Of a stretch of DNA of 64,000 nucleotides, positions 13,701 through 28,336 are shown piece by piece (position 1 is the first letter of the stretch; every line of letters begins with the position of its first letter). The stretch comes from Auanema rhodensis. Lineage: Eukaryota > Nematoda > Chromadorea > Rhabditida > Rhabditidae. The notes beneath the pieces are model-generated. The model was not told the origin of the DNA. It worked only from the letters and a program-made list of their open reading frames with translations, and searched no databases. Both the position numbers and the translations under genes were made by a program. The stretch covers positions 8,370,001 to 8,434,000 of the forward strand of contig OZ059898.1 of NCBI GenBank assembly GCA_964057225.1, written 5' to 3'.

Positions 13701-16700
13701 AGCATCGGTACATGACATACCAACTATAACTCATTCTAACAGTATTCCTTTTTAAAATTCAATGGCGGCTACTCTAATGTGGCTGCGGTCAGAATTGGTC
13801 TGAACAAACGGAGCCGCACTGAGAGGAGAGGAAGCTGGAGCGGTGACGGGAAGGAAGTAACCATGTCGGGTAAGTGACAATTAAGTTTGTGAAGCTGTGT
13901 ATTCAAGCACAATTGATCGATTTCCGGAATATGCATTGAAACACGTAAATCTGATGGCTGAACCGAAGGAAGAAAATTGTGGAAAAAAACGAACATGACG
14001 CAAATAGATAGGGCAACTTGTTATGTGAATATCAAACTGAAGTATTTGAACATTTGAATACAACATACAATATTTGGGCGATTCTTCTTACAAACCAGAG
14101 AAACAAGAAGACACTTTTGAAACACGATGGCATTTCATACTTAATTGCGAAATATGAGACGAGTTTGACATGAATGCCATTTCTAACGCGTCAGTCAATC
14201 GTCCATAAGCCGAATTAAACTTATGCACAATCTCGCCGATACGCATGATCATCTCAAGCTTGCATGCTTTCTTCAGCTGACCATTACTTCGAGCTTAGCC
14301 TTGCAATTGCATCTCCCCAGCTGACCATAAATGATCATAAACGATAGTAATCTCAACTGTTCCGGTTTAGATGTGTCGAGGACCGCCCTTGCAAATGGTG
14401 GCTGTCCTCTCGTGCTCTTGACCTATGATGTGTTCCAGCCGGCTTCATCGTTGTCCAGCATTCATTAATATTTGCCCGCAGGCGGTGTGCGTGTGTATTC
14501 AAGGATGAGCTAGTACGCAAGATGGACACTATGACACACGAATCCATGTCATAGTGGAAATGAGCGACGAAAACAGAATAGCAGATACTGAAACAACGAG
14601 CATATCAACGAGATAGAGCATCATTTTAGTTAAAGGGGGATATTAACGATGAAATGGGTGGCTGAATGATTGATGTGGATATTCCATCCGCTTAGAATTT
14701 TCTAATACAGGACCGTACGAACGGATCAGATCTATACGAAATAACGTATAAACATATTGAATTGAATATTAAAATATATCCAGATAGAGTATGAGAACCA
14801 AACTATTAAGATTCAGCTTAATTATTCATTTTTATTTTAAGTTAAGCTCAAGAACGACTTAAGTACTATATAGTATCTCACATACACATACAGATTCAAC
14901 TATCTATAGAAGGTGAAAAAGATTTGTCTCCACATTGAGTTAGATAGAATGTTAGAAGTTAATGGCCTACTTCAAGATAAACACGAATATACGACTACAG
15001 TGAACTGAAAAGAATTTTTAATGCATATTGCGTTGATTACGGTAATCTTTATGTGAAATGAATGAAATCAATTTAAGTAGTCATTTAATAATATTTATGC
15101 TCGTAGCTTAAAATATTTTTATCTGAACTAAAGTATATGGTCAGAGTTCAGACAACCAATTAACTGTTTGTGATGATGAAGTCATCACATCAGTCTTTAT
15201 GACTATCCACGCTTCATTGTCATCATCATCTGATTTCTAGTAGACAACTACGATCCAAGATAAAAGAGGAAAAAGGATAACAAAGGAACTGCTATGTACA
15301 GTTATCGTATTATTTAAAAGAAAATATAAAGTAACTGCAAGAGATTCAGAAAGACAAAGAAAGATCCAGAGTGAATCGAGATGAAGCTGCACGATAAGGA
15401 TATAGCATCTTGGCAGGATGACAGAGCTCCGGACGTGACATTAGATATGAACAATATTCAGCAACAGATGGCTCCTGATAACTTTATTTGATATCGAGAT
15501 GACAATATCGTTTTGAAGAAATAATTGTTTGTTTGTGGGTAAAATATCTAAACAACTTCAAAACAGATACCGACAGACGCACGCATCTGATTCAGTTCAC
15601 TAGCCAGATGAAGACAAGATAAACTGATGAGCAAATTAGAGGCAGATCAAGAGCGATTATCCAATGAGCGACTAAAAATTGACAGATGAAGAGCAGAACC
15701 GCAGGATAACATCATTTAGCCGTAACAAAACCTCGAAGAAGTACTTTTGTTCTTTCTCTTCTTAAAAGAAGAAAAGGTAAATGAATAGGAAGGGACTGAG
15801 TCATAAAAACAAAAAAAATAGAAGAAAAAGCTTATAGATTGCCAGGAATCTCTAAGCACAAGAAGCAAATAACGGAAATATAAAAAAAAGAAAATTCCTG
15901 CCAACTACTATGGCGGAACGATCAAAGAGCTAGAAATGGTTAATTGGGATTGTAAAAGCAGAAAATTCTGATGAATTTTAAGTTAACGGAAATGTGTAGA
16001 TTGTTCTTTAGAAAACTCTTTAGCTCTGTATAGATCACTAAAAAAGTAAGTTATCGAGATATATCAAAGAATACCATGAAACCAGTTAGGAAGTATGACT
16101 ACTAATGTTTTCATGATAATTTTTAGAAAAGTCTGAGAGCATCATACTGATGTTGGGATCATATTAGTAGAATATATGAGTCAACTAACTGTTGAAAGGC
16201 CGAATAAAAACGGCTTAATTAATGTTGATGTTGCATACGTCGGATATAAAGAAAGAGAGATCATTAGCAAATGGTACAGAAGGCATTCATCATTTGTAAA
16301 ATGTCTGAGAAACCAGTATGTATAACAATATTTTTGGAACGGAAATGAAATGATACAGTGAAAAACCATAATAACCTAGATTAGCTCAACGTTTTCAACT
16401 TTCAAGCATAAGATTATGGCTATGAAACAATTATTTTCAAGGAAAGCAAAGAAAAATTGGAAAAAAGATATTTCATGGAATTTGGCTATATGGATTTAAA
16501 TAGCCAAATATAGACAATGTGTTCGGAACGCTTTTTCATAATCCAGTCAATTCATCATATACACATGTTTTGGGGGGATTTGAACATTCAATTTTGAAAG
16601 CCAACAAGATAGATTTGCACAAGATTTTTTCAGTTTCACTTTAAAGTAAAAGCTATGCCTCCCTACAGAATGAGAACGTAGTATAATTTTGGAGAAAAAT

Positions 16701-18170
16701 TTTGAGAAAAAAATGAAATTGAAGAACTAGTTTCCAATGAAAATAGAACGATATCTGGAGAAGACACTTTGATAAGCAAAAAAAAGAAAATAAGAGAGGA
16801 GGAAACTAAAGCCGACAAAAATGGTAATTAGAGCACAGCTGAAGGACATGAGGATAGCAAAAAGAATGATTGAAATTGGCTAAACAAAACTAAAGTCAGC
16901 AGATGCAGATAGAATGAATGGTTCAAACTGGCCCTGATATGAGAAAATGACAAAAAAATATTTTATATGAAGTCCAAGAATAAAATGAAATGAAGCTCAC
17001 CTGAGTTCACAAAGATCGGCGCTTAATTCCAGATTTCCTGCAAAATTTCGACTTGTGTACTTGATAGCAGATCCAATCATTTGAAATCTAAAATAACACT
17101 TTTTAAAATATCCACTATAATTCCATTTGAATTGCTACAAAAAAAAGAAGAAATTTTTAAAAATTCGATTTTGGTTGACATCGCATAATAAATTATAAAA
17201 ACTAAGCCACTTTTTGAAGAAATTATTAAACAAGATGTGTAAAAATGACAAATAGTAAAAGTAGTAATTATTATAATTAGCAATATATAGAGTTATGTCA
17301 ACGATATAGCTTTAAAAAACTGATTATACTCATATGTATCAGCTCTAACTATAGTAGATACATATGCATTTGAAATTATATTGGAAGAAAAAATATAAAA
17401 TGAGATTGAGAGAAGGAACAGAGTGGCAACTACAAAAAGTTTAAATTTATATAAAATGAAGAATAATATGTTCAGTTGTATACATCGAGTATGTCGATTG
17501 ATAAGAAAAATGAATATATTATATAGTTAATATAGTTATTCCCTCATATTATATAAAAGAGTTAGACATGTGCAATGTCATTGTTATTGTTAATGTATAA
17601 AGAAATGATTGGCATTCCTGTCTACGATATGCGATGATGATGACGATGCTGATGTTAATGTAGATGATGAGAACGATGATGCTGCAGCTGAATTTACATC
17701 ATGTCATCTCATCAGAAGTTGATTCACATAATTTTCATCAGAAATATCTGTGGGAGCTGTAGTTTCAATCGGAAACGTTGGATTTAACATGAGATAACAT
17801 GTCATGCATATATGTTAGCATTTTGAAGTTTAGACGGAAAATAAAGCAATTGCGAAAAATAAAATAAAACGCATTAACTATTACATATAACTCAAATTAG
17901 AATTGTTAGATATTGAGACTGTGTCTTAACTATAAATACATGTAACGACAAGCTGATGATAATGGATGAATGAATAAACAAATAATTTTCCTCTGGGGAG
18001 TTTATGAAGGCAACCACAAAGCTGTCGACCTCTTTTCACTAAAAATCTTCAGGGAATCGGAACAGCTATTATCACCCTACAAACATCCTGTTTGAGTGAT
18101 GACCAAGCTAAAGAAAATGAAAAATCGAATAAGTAAATGAAACAACGAGAACGAAGAGAGTGAAAAAAAG
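13701..18170. other. Purine-skewed gene desert, part 2
   Basis: Nothing coding recognised. A patch at 14180-14560 is richer in GC than its flanks but stops occur in all frames. GAT-type trinucleotide repeats lie at 17630-17690. The purine excess on the + strand continues. Confidence 0.5.
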
Positions 18171-20775
18171 GCCACCCCTCTCTCTCTCTCCCTCTCCGTC
18201 TAGATATATTTGTATAACTAAGAACAAGAAAAATTGTAGTTCTATATTGCTGGACAAAACTTTAGACAGAGGTCTAAGAACAAAAATTTAGAAAAAGCCA
18301 ATCAGTTAGAAAACAAAACATTAATAAATCATTTCTCCTGAAAATGAATCATCATAGGGCCACAGAAATTATTCTCAAAAACATTAAGAAAAAAATTATG
18401 AAAATCTGTTTATTTGCTGGCTAACTTGAACTTACTTCAAACATATTAGATTCTTTCATGGTGTTTGAAGAATGCAATGACGATAAAGAATATGTAACAA
18501 ACACTATTTAGTTGAATTGCTAATGAATGGATAAACCGTGAGAACAGTAAGTGAATGAAGCAGCTGACCTGATCACTTGAATCATTGTGCTGCTGAAGCT
18601 CACACAGTTACTCAGCTATTCAGAGAAAGAATCATCAGGAAAAATAGATCAACAGATATGAAGATGACGATTTACAAAAAGCCGGCTGTACTAATAACCG
18701 CATTCTGCCATCTCTCTGTCCTTATGTCGTCTACTCTATTGGTTGGACATGATCTACTATTTTGGCAGCACGTAAACAACAGTTTATTGAGGTAAATCAG
18801 CAGAGTTCGTTGTCGTTCTTAGTTGACTGAGCTAATCCAGCTAGCAATCATCAATTACTTGTCAATAGCCAACAAACTGTAATATGAAACGGCTAGTTGG
18901 ATTGTTACCAAAATAGTCGAGTCGACTCTAAGCCAAATGAATATGTATTGTTCTCTTCTCCTCTCTATAACAACGCTCTTACACCCGTTTTCTCTCTCTC
19001 TCTCACTTTCAACAGTCACAGCTCTAATTCCTTATTTTTCTTTCACTATCCCTTCTAAACCTATCCTAGATCTACAATACTTGGATATAGCAACCTATAG
19101 TCTTCCTATTACTAGATTACAAGTTAATTACAGTCAATAAACAAGAAAACTGCACAAAGCTGACAGCATTTCAGATCCACATCAAGCTTTTCAAATCAAC
19201 ATCATGTATACAGAAGCTTACAATGTGAGTTGACAGCTCAATTATGCTTTTCAAGCTTATATCTAAACATCATTCAGTCATACAAGATAGGCACATCTGT
19301 TCAAGAAATGTTAATCAACACAAACATTTTCAAAGCAATATTATGACTTAACTTAACTTCAAATCAATGCCTTTTTACATTATTTAATTCAACAAAACTA
19401 GAAAGATATAACAATTATTATAACATTTTTGAACTTATTATTTTAAATGTAAGAACGATGAAGATCACTACATGAACTGAAATATAACAATTCTTTTGCC
19501 ATTTTCTTTTTCACTCATATACTTCCTCCTCCTTTTAAGTCAATTGATGCTATTCAGAAAATGAGAAAAAAAAGTTAAATAAGAGCCATTATATGCTATG
19601 GAAATCGGATGTCCAAACAGCAAGTACGATAAGAAGTTAAAAACGAAAACTAATACAGATATCTTAAAAGAAATATCAATACTAGAACACATCATCAGTG
19701 GATAGCATCATTTTATTCAAACAAACAAAAAGATAAAAAATCTTTCATATCCATTTAAAAAAAAGGAAAAAAGTAAAATCTTATCTTTAGAACCCACATG
19801 ATACTTTACTTATTCAATCTCAATTACCTAACATTCTCAATACCAACTAGTCTTTCAACAATTTCAGTCAGATTACTCAATGTAATTAATAGCTTGTCAT
19901 ATAACAAAAGGCCATAACCATCTGTATATTTGTGTAAAATAGACAGCTAGCTAAGCATCGTGTATTGTGAGCTCAACAGGCTCAAATACCACTAGGAAAC
20001 ATGACAGACTACAAGCCACATGAGCAAAATAAATATCAAAGGTCATGAAAGAAAAAAGTTTAAATGCAAAATCGAAGATGAAAGATTAAAATGAATGTCA
20101 TTTGTATTCCAATATAATTACCAATGAACAGTACAGACTTAGCTTAGACAAACACAACATTTATCCGTTTTTAGTGAATAAATTGAACGAATTGAGTGCA
20201 GCGTGAGCTCGTAAAGATATAATATCAACTTATATGTATATGAATCCAATAATAACAGAATAGCTCGCGAATAAAAATATATGATGACAATAAAAATCAA
20301 AGTACAAAATGAACTGTGAAAATACCTGATGACAAGTTACATATCTTTAATACGTTTGGCGTAATTATGGTCAAATATGGTCACCTGTTACGTAAGTTGG
20401 CGTTGAAATATTTTTTATGCTAATTTAAATTAAATAATTCAATTAATGAATTATATTGATTAATCCAAAATAAAAATAAAATCAGCCAAAAAGTAAATAT
20501 GTTTTACTGTAAGATTTAATAGCAAATTATGAATAATTGCTTTGGATAACAAAAAAATAGAAAATGAATGAGTACAAGATGTTTCCTACATCTTTCTTCT
20601 TTCTGTCTTGTCCAATTGAGACATTTATTGTTTTTTCAATTCTTATTATAGACTGCAAGAAAATTAGACCAAATGATACGTTAAAATATATAAGAATAGA
20701 ATAGCTTTTCAGAAAAACCATATGGCTAATGTAGATTTGCTAATATAAAGGCGAAAACCTTTATTATTAATAAGG

Positions 20776-20807
<32 letters not shown>

Positions 20808-22410
20808 ATAAATATAAAATATTATTTTACAATGTTGTAGAATTAAGGAGCAAAGTAGCTGTTTCGAGAAAAAAATGTCAAAAACGAAATTGCAATTACA
20901 TTATGTCGTGGTCAAACAGAGGATCAGTCATCTGGAATTAAATTAGAACCTTCTAGTCGAAGTTACTTTTTGGGAACCAAAACGACAAGAACCGAGAACA
21001 CTAGTTTAACCAGACCAGTAGATAAAGATACAAGATACTTTATGAGGTTAATGAGTGAAGATGCATATTATTCGAGCTAGAACAAACTGATGAAGCTTCA
21101 GAGATATCTTAGCCGGAAACTAACTAGATATGCCTGGTTGATTTCTGTTTCAGCAGATCCATAGGAGATACCGTAATACAAGTGTACAATCAGATCATCT
21201 GGTAACATGTTTAACAAAAGACATACAACTCCAAATATGGGTGAACGAGATTGAGGGAAAGAGAAAGAGAGTGAGGAAACATTAGAAGATACTAGTCTGA
21301 TGTACTAATCGTCTACAAATACAGATGACTAACTGCTTGGTCAAGAAAAATACGTTGATGATGGTGTCAAACAAAAGATATACGTCTTGATATATAAGAA
21401 TATCAGTTATCAACGATGATCATCTACGTTCAAAACATTATAATTTTGAATGTCCATATACATAGATCTGATTGATATGAAATACAAATACTGAAGCAAA
21501 TAATCTTACATCAAATTGCTTTAGATTTGCTTGAAACTGAAGAATATTTGAATAAATATGAAGTTTCAAATGGTATCGTAATATGCCTTTTTTCATAAAA
21601 ATAACTACAATAAGCAAGTATTTCAGTAGGCCGTGAGCAAATAAAGAAAAGTAAAAAGTAAAATGCACACAAAAGAAATAAAATGATGTTAGATTGAATG
21701 AGCGTATTTCCGAAAAAAGTTTGTTAATATAATATATTGTAATGATAACTAATATAAATATTTAGATATAAAGCCAACCCAAAAACAGGTTGTATCAGAA
21801 TTGGAGTTACTTGTTAACGATATGACCTCTTTCCATGTTTACATTCTGTCATAACTTTGGCATTCGGTGACTCAGAAGAAGAAGACAGTATAAATTTGAT
21901 AACCACCAAAGATGGCCGCCCTTACAGTTAGTGGAACGAATGGCCAAGATGATTTTCATTAGCTAATCAAAATACTCTTTGATTTATGTGACATAACTCT
22001 TTTACATAAGAAACCAATAATATAAAAATAAGAAACATTGAGAAGTGTATGATCATGTGAAAGTACTGTTTAGAGTTGAATTTGGAACAAAACACCAAAC
22101 AATAAAAGAGGGAAAAAGAGAAAGTTTTCAAAGAAATGAGAACTTGAAAAGTAAGAAAAAATTTCACAAGACATTCATTTAGTGTGAGAACAATATGAAG
22201 AAACTGTATTGAAAGAGAATAGGATGGTGAATCTGAAGACGTTCAGTAAAAATAATACAAAACAATCCGTGAAAAACGAATTGAAATGTTGGAACTATGG
22301 AATTGGTTCCTACCAACTGTGAAAAAGGGGATGTGATGACATATGTTAAGCTCGATGCAACCAACTTCTAGAAACAATAACAGATAGTTGCATCTTTAGA
22401 AACTAGCAGA
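18171..22410. other. Gene-free stretch where the strand skew changes
   Basis: CT tracts near 18178-18195 and 18985-19005 and a C/A/T-rich segment at about 19000-19900 break the purine bias, which returns after about 20 kb. An (AT)n tract lies near 20780-20807. No gene is recognised. Confidence 0.45.
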
Positions 22411-22413
22411 TGA

Positions 22414-22593
22414 GGAGAAGGTTTGGAGAAGGTTTGGAGAAAAGAGAATGGCTTTATTTGGGTTAGGCGCGAAGAAAAGGTTGAAGCTACGGTGAATGGT
22501 AAGAAACGGATAGACGCGAACATAGAGTGTCTGTGCAACAGTCATCAATGCGTTGTACGTCCGCGTGAAGAGTTGAAGACAATACGAAGATGA
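22414..22593 (+). CDS. Possible exon or gene fragment, 59 codons, unrecognised
   Basis: An open frame between TGA at 22411 and TGA at 22591 lies in a locally GC-richer patch. Its translation is mixed and protein-like, with the words GFIWVRREEKVEATVNG and RIDANIECLCNSHQC, a C-x-C-x4-C cluster and charged residues, unlike the low-complexity frames around it. There is no ATG at the start and no clear splice site was fixed. It could be a relic exon; no family is recognised. Confidence 0.2.
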   Translation, partial: GEGLEKVWRKENGFIWVRREEKVEATVNGKKRIDANIECLCNSHQCVVRPREELKTIRR

Positions 22594-23322
22594 GACCTGA
22601 AGATGCTCGATCTCTATTGCTCATATGAGACTGAAGCTAAAGCACCATCTCTTCAGCGTTTCCGCGACCCATATACTGTTTCGACCAAGTCAACAAAGTC
22701 ATCGCATATAATACGAATAAACGAATGGTTAGTGTTATATATTATGAATTAAGTATTGAAAATTTGGAAAAAGACATTTCACTGCTCTTGACAAGAACAA
22801 TCCTAAGCTTAATATAAAGAATCTGACGTTGTTCCCGGCTCTCTGTTCACGTCAATTATTACCGACAGCTGGCGGCAAACTATAAAGAACTAAGAAGTTA
22901 CAATTAAGCTGAAAAATGATTACGCCAAAGAAACAATCACTGTGAGTAGTAAATGGTTCGTCAGCAGCAAGTGTCCCATTAAGAGTTTTCGTTACACCGC
23001 TTTTTCCTATCATCCGTTAAGTATAAGAAAAGATACAAATGTTTAGTGAGAGAGTCACTATTCGCGATAAATTGCCATCCCAAGATCTAACTAATTGCCT
23101 CCAAGAACATAGATATATGGCTTAAAGAATTATTGACACGTGTCGTTACATAACAGGTGCACATTGGCATCGGCTTGAAAAATCAAAATAAACAACATTC
23201 AATTTTTAAAATTTATTTTTAACCTTATTAAATACATTTACAGTGCTTTCTAGATTATGAACAAATGCATCAATGTATTACATGACTTTCTCGAAACACG
23301 AAACAACCATTTTAGTATTTTC
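22594..23322. other. Intergenic, downstream of kinase 1
   Basis: No gene seen. It should include the 3' UTR of the - strand kinase gene that ends at 23323; a TTTATT word near 23214 (AATAAA on the - strand) could be its polyadenylation signal. Confidence 0.4.
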
Positions 23323-24842
<1,520 letters not shown>

Positions 24843-25466
24843 GTTTTTTTCTTATTTTCCTTTCAACCCTTTTAAGCACATGAAGTAGGAGCTAAAAATA
24901 TAAAACTTCGATAAATAAAAATTAATGTTTCTATAAAAACAAAAGCAAAAACATTCAAAATTGAATATATTGTCCTAATATAAAATCAGCATAAGCAGTT
25001 TTATATTAAAGGATTTGTGTAAAATGCGTATAAATGCTCATATGCTTGAAATGCCAATAATACTTTTTTTGCTTACCTATACCTACCCTTTTTTTCTAAA
25101 TAAGGTTCACAATTGCTCTTGTGATTAACGAACCACTTTCGAAATTAAATTCTAATATATGATTTGCGTATGATATGAATCAATCGATATTTATTGTAAA
25201 ACAAGCTATTTGTAAAATTTCATAACTTCAATACTGTTGTCTAGGACAATAATCATACGAATAAAAAAATGACGTTATTTCCCTACAAGCATTGATTGGA
25301 TTGTTTAAAACTTAAATAAGTTGTACTGTAGTAAAGTTTTAAATTCTACAGTACGATTTGACATTTTGAAATGAAGTCGCCATTTTTTTAAAAAAAATAA
25401 TATTTTTGTGAATTATAAATTAAAAATATTGAGGAATGGTACATGAAAAGTATGATAATAGATATG
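24843..25466. other. Spacer between the two kinase genes
   Basis: 624 bases, AT-rich, no gene. It must hold the 3' UTR of copy 2 and the 5' region of copy 1, both read on the - strand. Confidence 0.6.
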
Positions 25467-26897
25467 TTATGAATCATGTCTTTTTTGATTTGAGTTAATT
25501 GTCTTTGTTATTTCATTAAAGAACTTCGATTGGAGAGCATCTTCACAAGTTGCCCGGCAAATTGGATCAATTACAAGCAATTCACGAATCAATTGTTTTA
25601 GAGGTTTAAATTTAGGGTAATTCAAGCAGGGATTTCCAACAGAACCCTGAAAAAGACCAACTTTTTCATTAGTATTTGATACCTCACCTCGTCGTTCGTC
25701 ATGCAGACAGTATGTGAAAAGTTTTTAAAAACGGTGTAGCTAAAAATTAAGATCACTTCGGAACAATAAACACAAACAAACAATGCTCTTTGAAGCATAT
25801 GAGAAGGTACAGGCCCACAGTAAGTAATAATATTGTTAAGCAATAATACTGATTGTTCAGCTTCGCTTAACTTCGCTGGTGGACTAATGAAAAGAGAAGA
25901 TCCTACGAATATATCCACAATTACACAACCTATAGACCAGACGTCTACAGCACTGTTCCAATCTAGACCTGTTAAAGAAAATACATTTTTGATTAATTAA
26001 TATTACAAACCAAGAATTACTTCTGGTGCTCTATAATTTGGAGTTTGTATTAAAAAATCGCCGTTTTCTGCATCATTGGAAAAGAAAACAGAGTTAAAAT
26101 CACCAAGAACGATAGAAGGATCCACTAATACTTCATACTATAAAGACAGAGTGGTACAGAGAAATATCAAACGATTGTACTTTGCCTGCCACATCTTCAT
26201 GACATATCGAGGCATCTGTTTTCAGCATTACATTTTCGGGTTTTATGTCGGTATGGATAAGCCCTAGTTTATGCATATAGGCTACAGCTGATAGAAGTTC
26301 ATAACACATTGTTTGACAATGTTGAAGTGGTAATCCTCGAAAGTTGTTATTTTCCTATTATAATTCTTCAGAATGAAGCACAATGAACAAAGTCTTACCA
26401 GGAATGTGTATAAATTTCGGCCATAAAGTGGTTGCACCATACATACGTGGCCATTATAATCAAAAGCATCTAGTAAAACGGAGAAATAACTAAAATAATA
26501 ACCAATACTTAAATAAATGAAGTAAACAAACTTTTTAGAAGGATTATCTGAGTATGCAAGCATTCTGAGCACTTTAACCTCTTTCACTCCAGATTCTGTA
26601 AATGTTTCTTCAGCGCGAATTGCCTTTAATGCTTTGGTTTTCTGAAATATCTATAATAATAGTCGCAATATACAGATGACGTACTTTACTATCTTGATGA
26701 TCCCGAACTGCTGCAACATTAGCATAAACGCCAAAACCTACAGACCGCAACACTTGATCTATATATATACGTTTATATTTCTATATTTTTATTAATTATT
26801 TAATCCTAAACTTACATCTATCTGCAATGAAACATCCTCTTTTTAATAATAACATGCCATCGTCTTTTGTTTCAGCTTTCTTTACTATTTTAACCAT
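25467..26897 (-). CDS. CLK/LAMMER-like protein kinase, copy 2 (multi-exon)
   Basis: A tandem paralogue of the downstream kinase, about 350 residues, with the same exon-intron pattern and shared phrases such as YGRN(I/L)[28 protein letters not shown], and CGP(I/V)P.HML. The ATG at 26897 follows a TTCTTCAG acceptor by nine bases, which fits spliced-leader trans-splicing. The glycine loop has decayed to GFGVYA (third Gly replaced), the VAIK-type lysine is in KALKAI, the catalytic loop is HTD and DFG reads GDFNSV. DWNSAVDVWSIGC and a final ELLVIDPICRAT complete the fold. It lacks the long Ser-rich tail of copy 1. The altered nucleotide loop plus DFN make weak activity or a pseudokinase role possible. 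Confidence 0.85.
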
Positions 26898-27377
26898 TTC
26901 AATTATCTGAAGAAAGACACAAATTTGAGTACTCAACAAGGCAAAAATTTAAAATTTAAAATAACAAATTCTAATTTGAATATCGTAAGGCATGCAATAG
27001 TATACTAATTTCAAAAAAAAATTTACCGTATTTTCAGAAACGTTAAAAAGTTGTGCCTTTTGATGACATCATTGATTTATCACTATAGACCTTTTAAGGA
27101 TTTCTGTTTACAAACAAAAAAAAAATGCATGTGATGGATTTTAAAGATCTATTTTTACCTTTATATTGAGTACAATATGCACAAAAATTAGACGTATAAG
27201 TTTAACTTTGTTATAATCATCACCTAGAATCATTACACCGTCAACATTAATCATTCAGTGTATGCAATATAATAGAAGCTCTACACTCCGTGAATTTGAA
27301 AAGTAAACATGGGATAAATCTTTTATTAGGCGGAATTGGTGACAATTAGAAGCTCTTTAAGATTTCATAGTTATAAA
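26898..27377. other. Divergent intergenic region
   Basis: 480 bases between the start of kinase copy 2 (-) and a possible small gene (+). AT-rich; no binding site is recognised with confidence. Confidence 0.5.
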
Positions 27378-27566
27378 ATGGTTGAAAAACAAAACAATAA
27401 AGAAACAGATAAAATTCATAAGGATTTTCGCCATTCGGTTATTCACAAAAAAATAAAACAAAGACTATTCCTTCGAACAACTGAATATGTCATTAGTTCT
27501 CAGGAATTTAATAATAATATTGAAAAGAAAACAAGATCATACTTTGGTAAAAAGGTTATAGATTAA
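27378..27566 (+). CDS. Possible small basic protein, 62 residues, unrecognised
   Basis: Open frame from ATG 27378 to TAG-proximal stop at 27566. A TTTCATAG acceptor lies seven bases before the ATG, and AATAAA appears about 65 bases after the stop, so a single-exon trans-spliced gene is possible. The product is Lys/Arg/Asn-rich and likely soluble, with no signal peptide and no family I recognise. It lies convergent to the PLA2-like gene. Without homologues it could be chance in AT-rich DNA. Confidence 0.35.
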   Translation: MVEKQNNKETDKIHKDFRHSVIHKKIKQRLFLRTTEYVISSQEFNNNIEKKTRSYFGKKVID

Positions 27567-27678
27567 GAATACATGTTCAGGTAATACAAAATATGATGAA
27601 CTAAATAGCGAGTTCCTATAAAAGTAACAATAAAAAAAGAAATATTTCAACAAAAATGATTCTGTCAATAAAAAAAAC

Positions 27679-27697
27679 GTGGGGATAACTTCCCCAC
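27679..27697. repeat. Small perfect inverted repeat between convergent genes
   Basis: GTGGGGA and TCCCCAC flank a 5-base loop (7-bp stem) after an A run. It sits between the convergent 3' ends of the small gene (+) and the PLA2-like gene (-). It lacks the conserved sequence of histone 3' hairpins. It may be a fold in one 3' UTR or chance. Confidence 0.4.
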
Positions 27698-27794
27698 ATA
27701 GTTTTAACTGATAACTACGTTTTCTATTTTGAAGTAGCGGGTAAAGCTAAGTTATGTATTGAGCATGGGTACGTTGGTTAATTTCCTTCCATGT

Positions 27795-28336
27795 TTATAA
27801 AAAGTTTGCTACATCTTCTAAAGACCCTTTGAGAACATTCGCATGTTGAACACAGAACAATCCCAGCAGTTTCTTAGAACACACACGAGCTTCCACAAGC
27901 TGTAGACATTTACGAGGCATTTTCCGATTTCTCTCCGATGCATCATCAGAGGTAGCCGTCACATTTTCCAAGAAATGCGCTTTTCTAGTCGCTACTGCCC
28001 TACCACTGTTCACATGTGAAAGACAGTTGTAAAAGCTGAAGAATCATAAATCATATAACACCGGAAATAAATTGAGTAATACCTTTGTTCACATTTGCAA
28101 TAATAAAGATGATACGAAAGGTTATTAGTAACAAGATATTTGTTTGCGTCTTTTTCTAGTACTACAGGACAGTTTGCATGTTGAACACAACATTTTCGAA
28201 TAGAACTATGAGCTCCTGAAGCTGTGTGGCAATAATTGGAAGATTCTGAAAAAATGTTGATTTTTAAACACATGTTGAGATCAATTGAACCACATAGTTC
28301 AGCAAAAACCAAAAGGAGAAGCAAGAATTTAAACAT
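27795..28336 (-). CDS. Secreted group III phospholipase A2-like protein, probably inactive
   Basis: Two exons (28336-28083 and 28035-27795, intron 47 bases, phases consistent) encode 164 residues. Residues 1-17 (MFKFLLLLLVFAELCGS) are a signal peptide. The core C-C-x2-H-x2-C-P at 49-57, K..L.TN..S at 66-74, C-K-C at 80-82 and F-Y-x-C-L at 86-90 match the order and spacing of group III PLA2, the bee-venom/human PLA2G3 type. In active enzymes the calcium loop reads WCGxG and the catalytic dyad HD. Here the loop begins YCH (35-37) with no GxG, and H53 is followed by Ala, not Asp. Hydrolysis of sn-2 ester bonds is therefore unlikely; a binding role outside the cell is more plausible. The word CVQHAN occurs twice (50-55 and near the C-terminus). 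Confidence 0.75.

Noticed and set aside
13769..14547. Several - strand frames in a GC-richer patch
   Set aside because: Overlapping frames with no recognisable motif, no consistent phase and many stops nearby.
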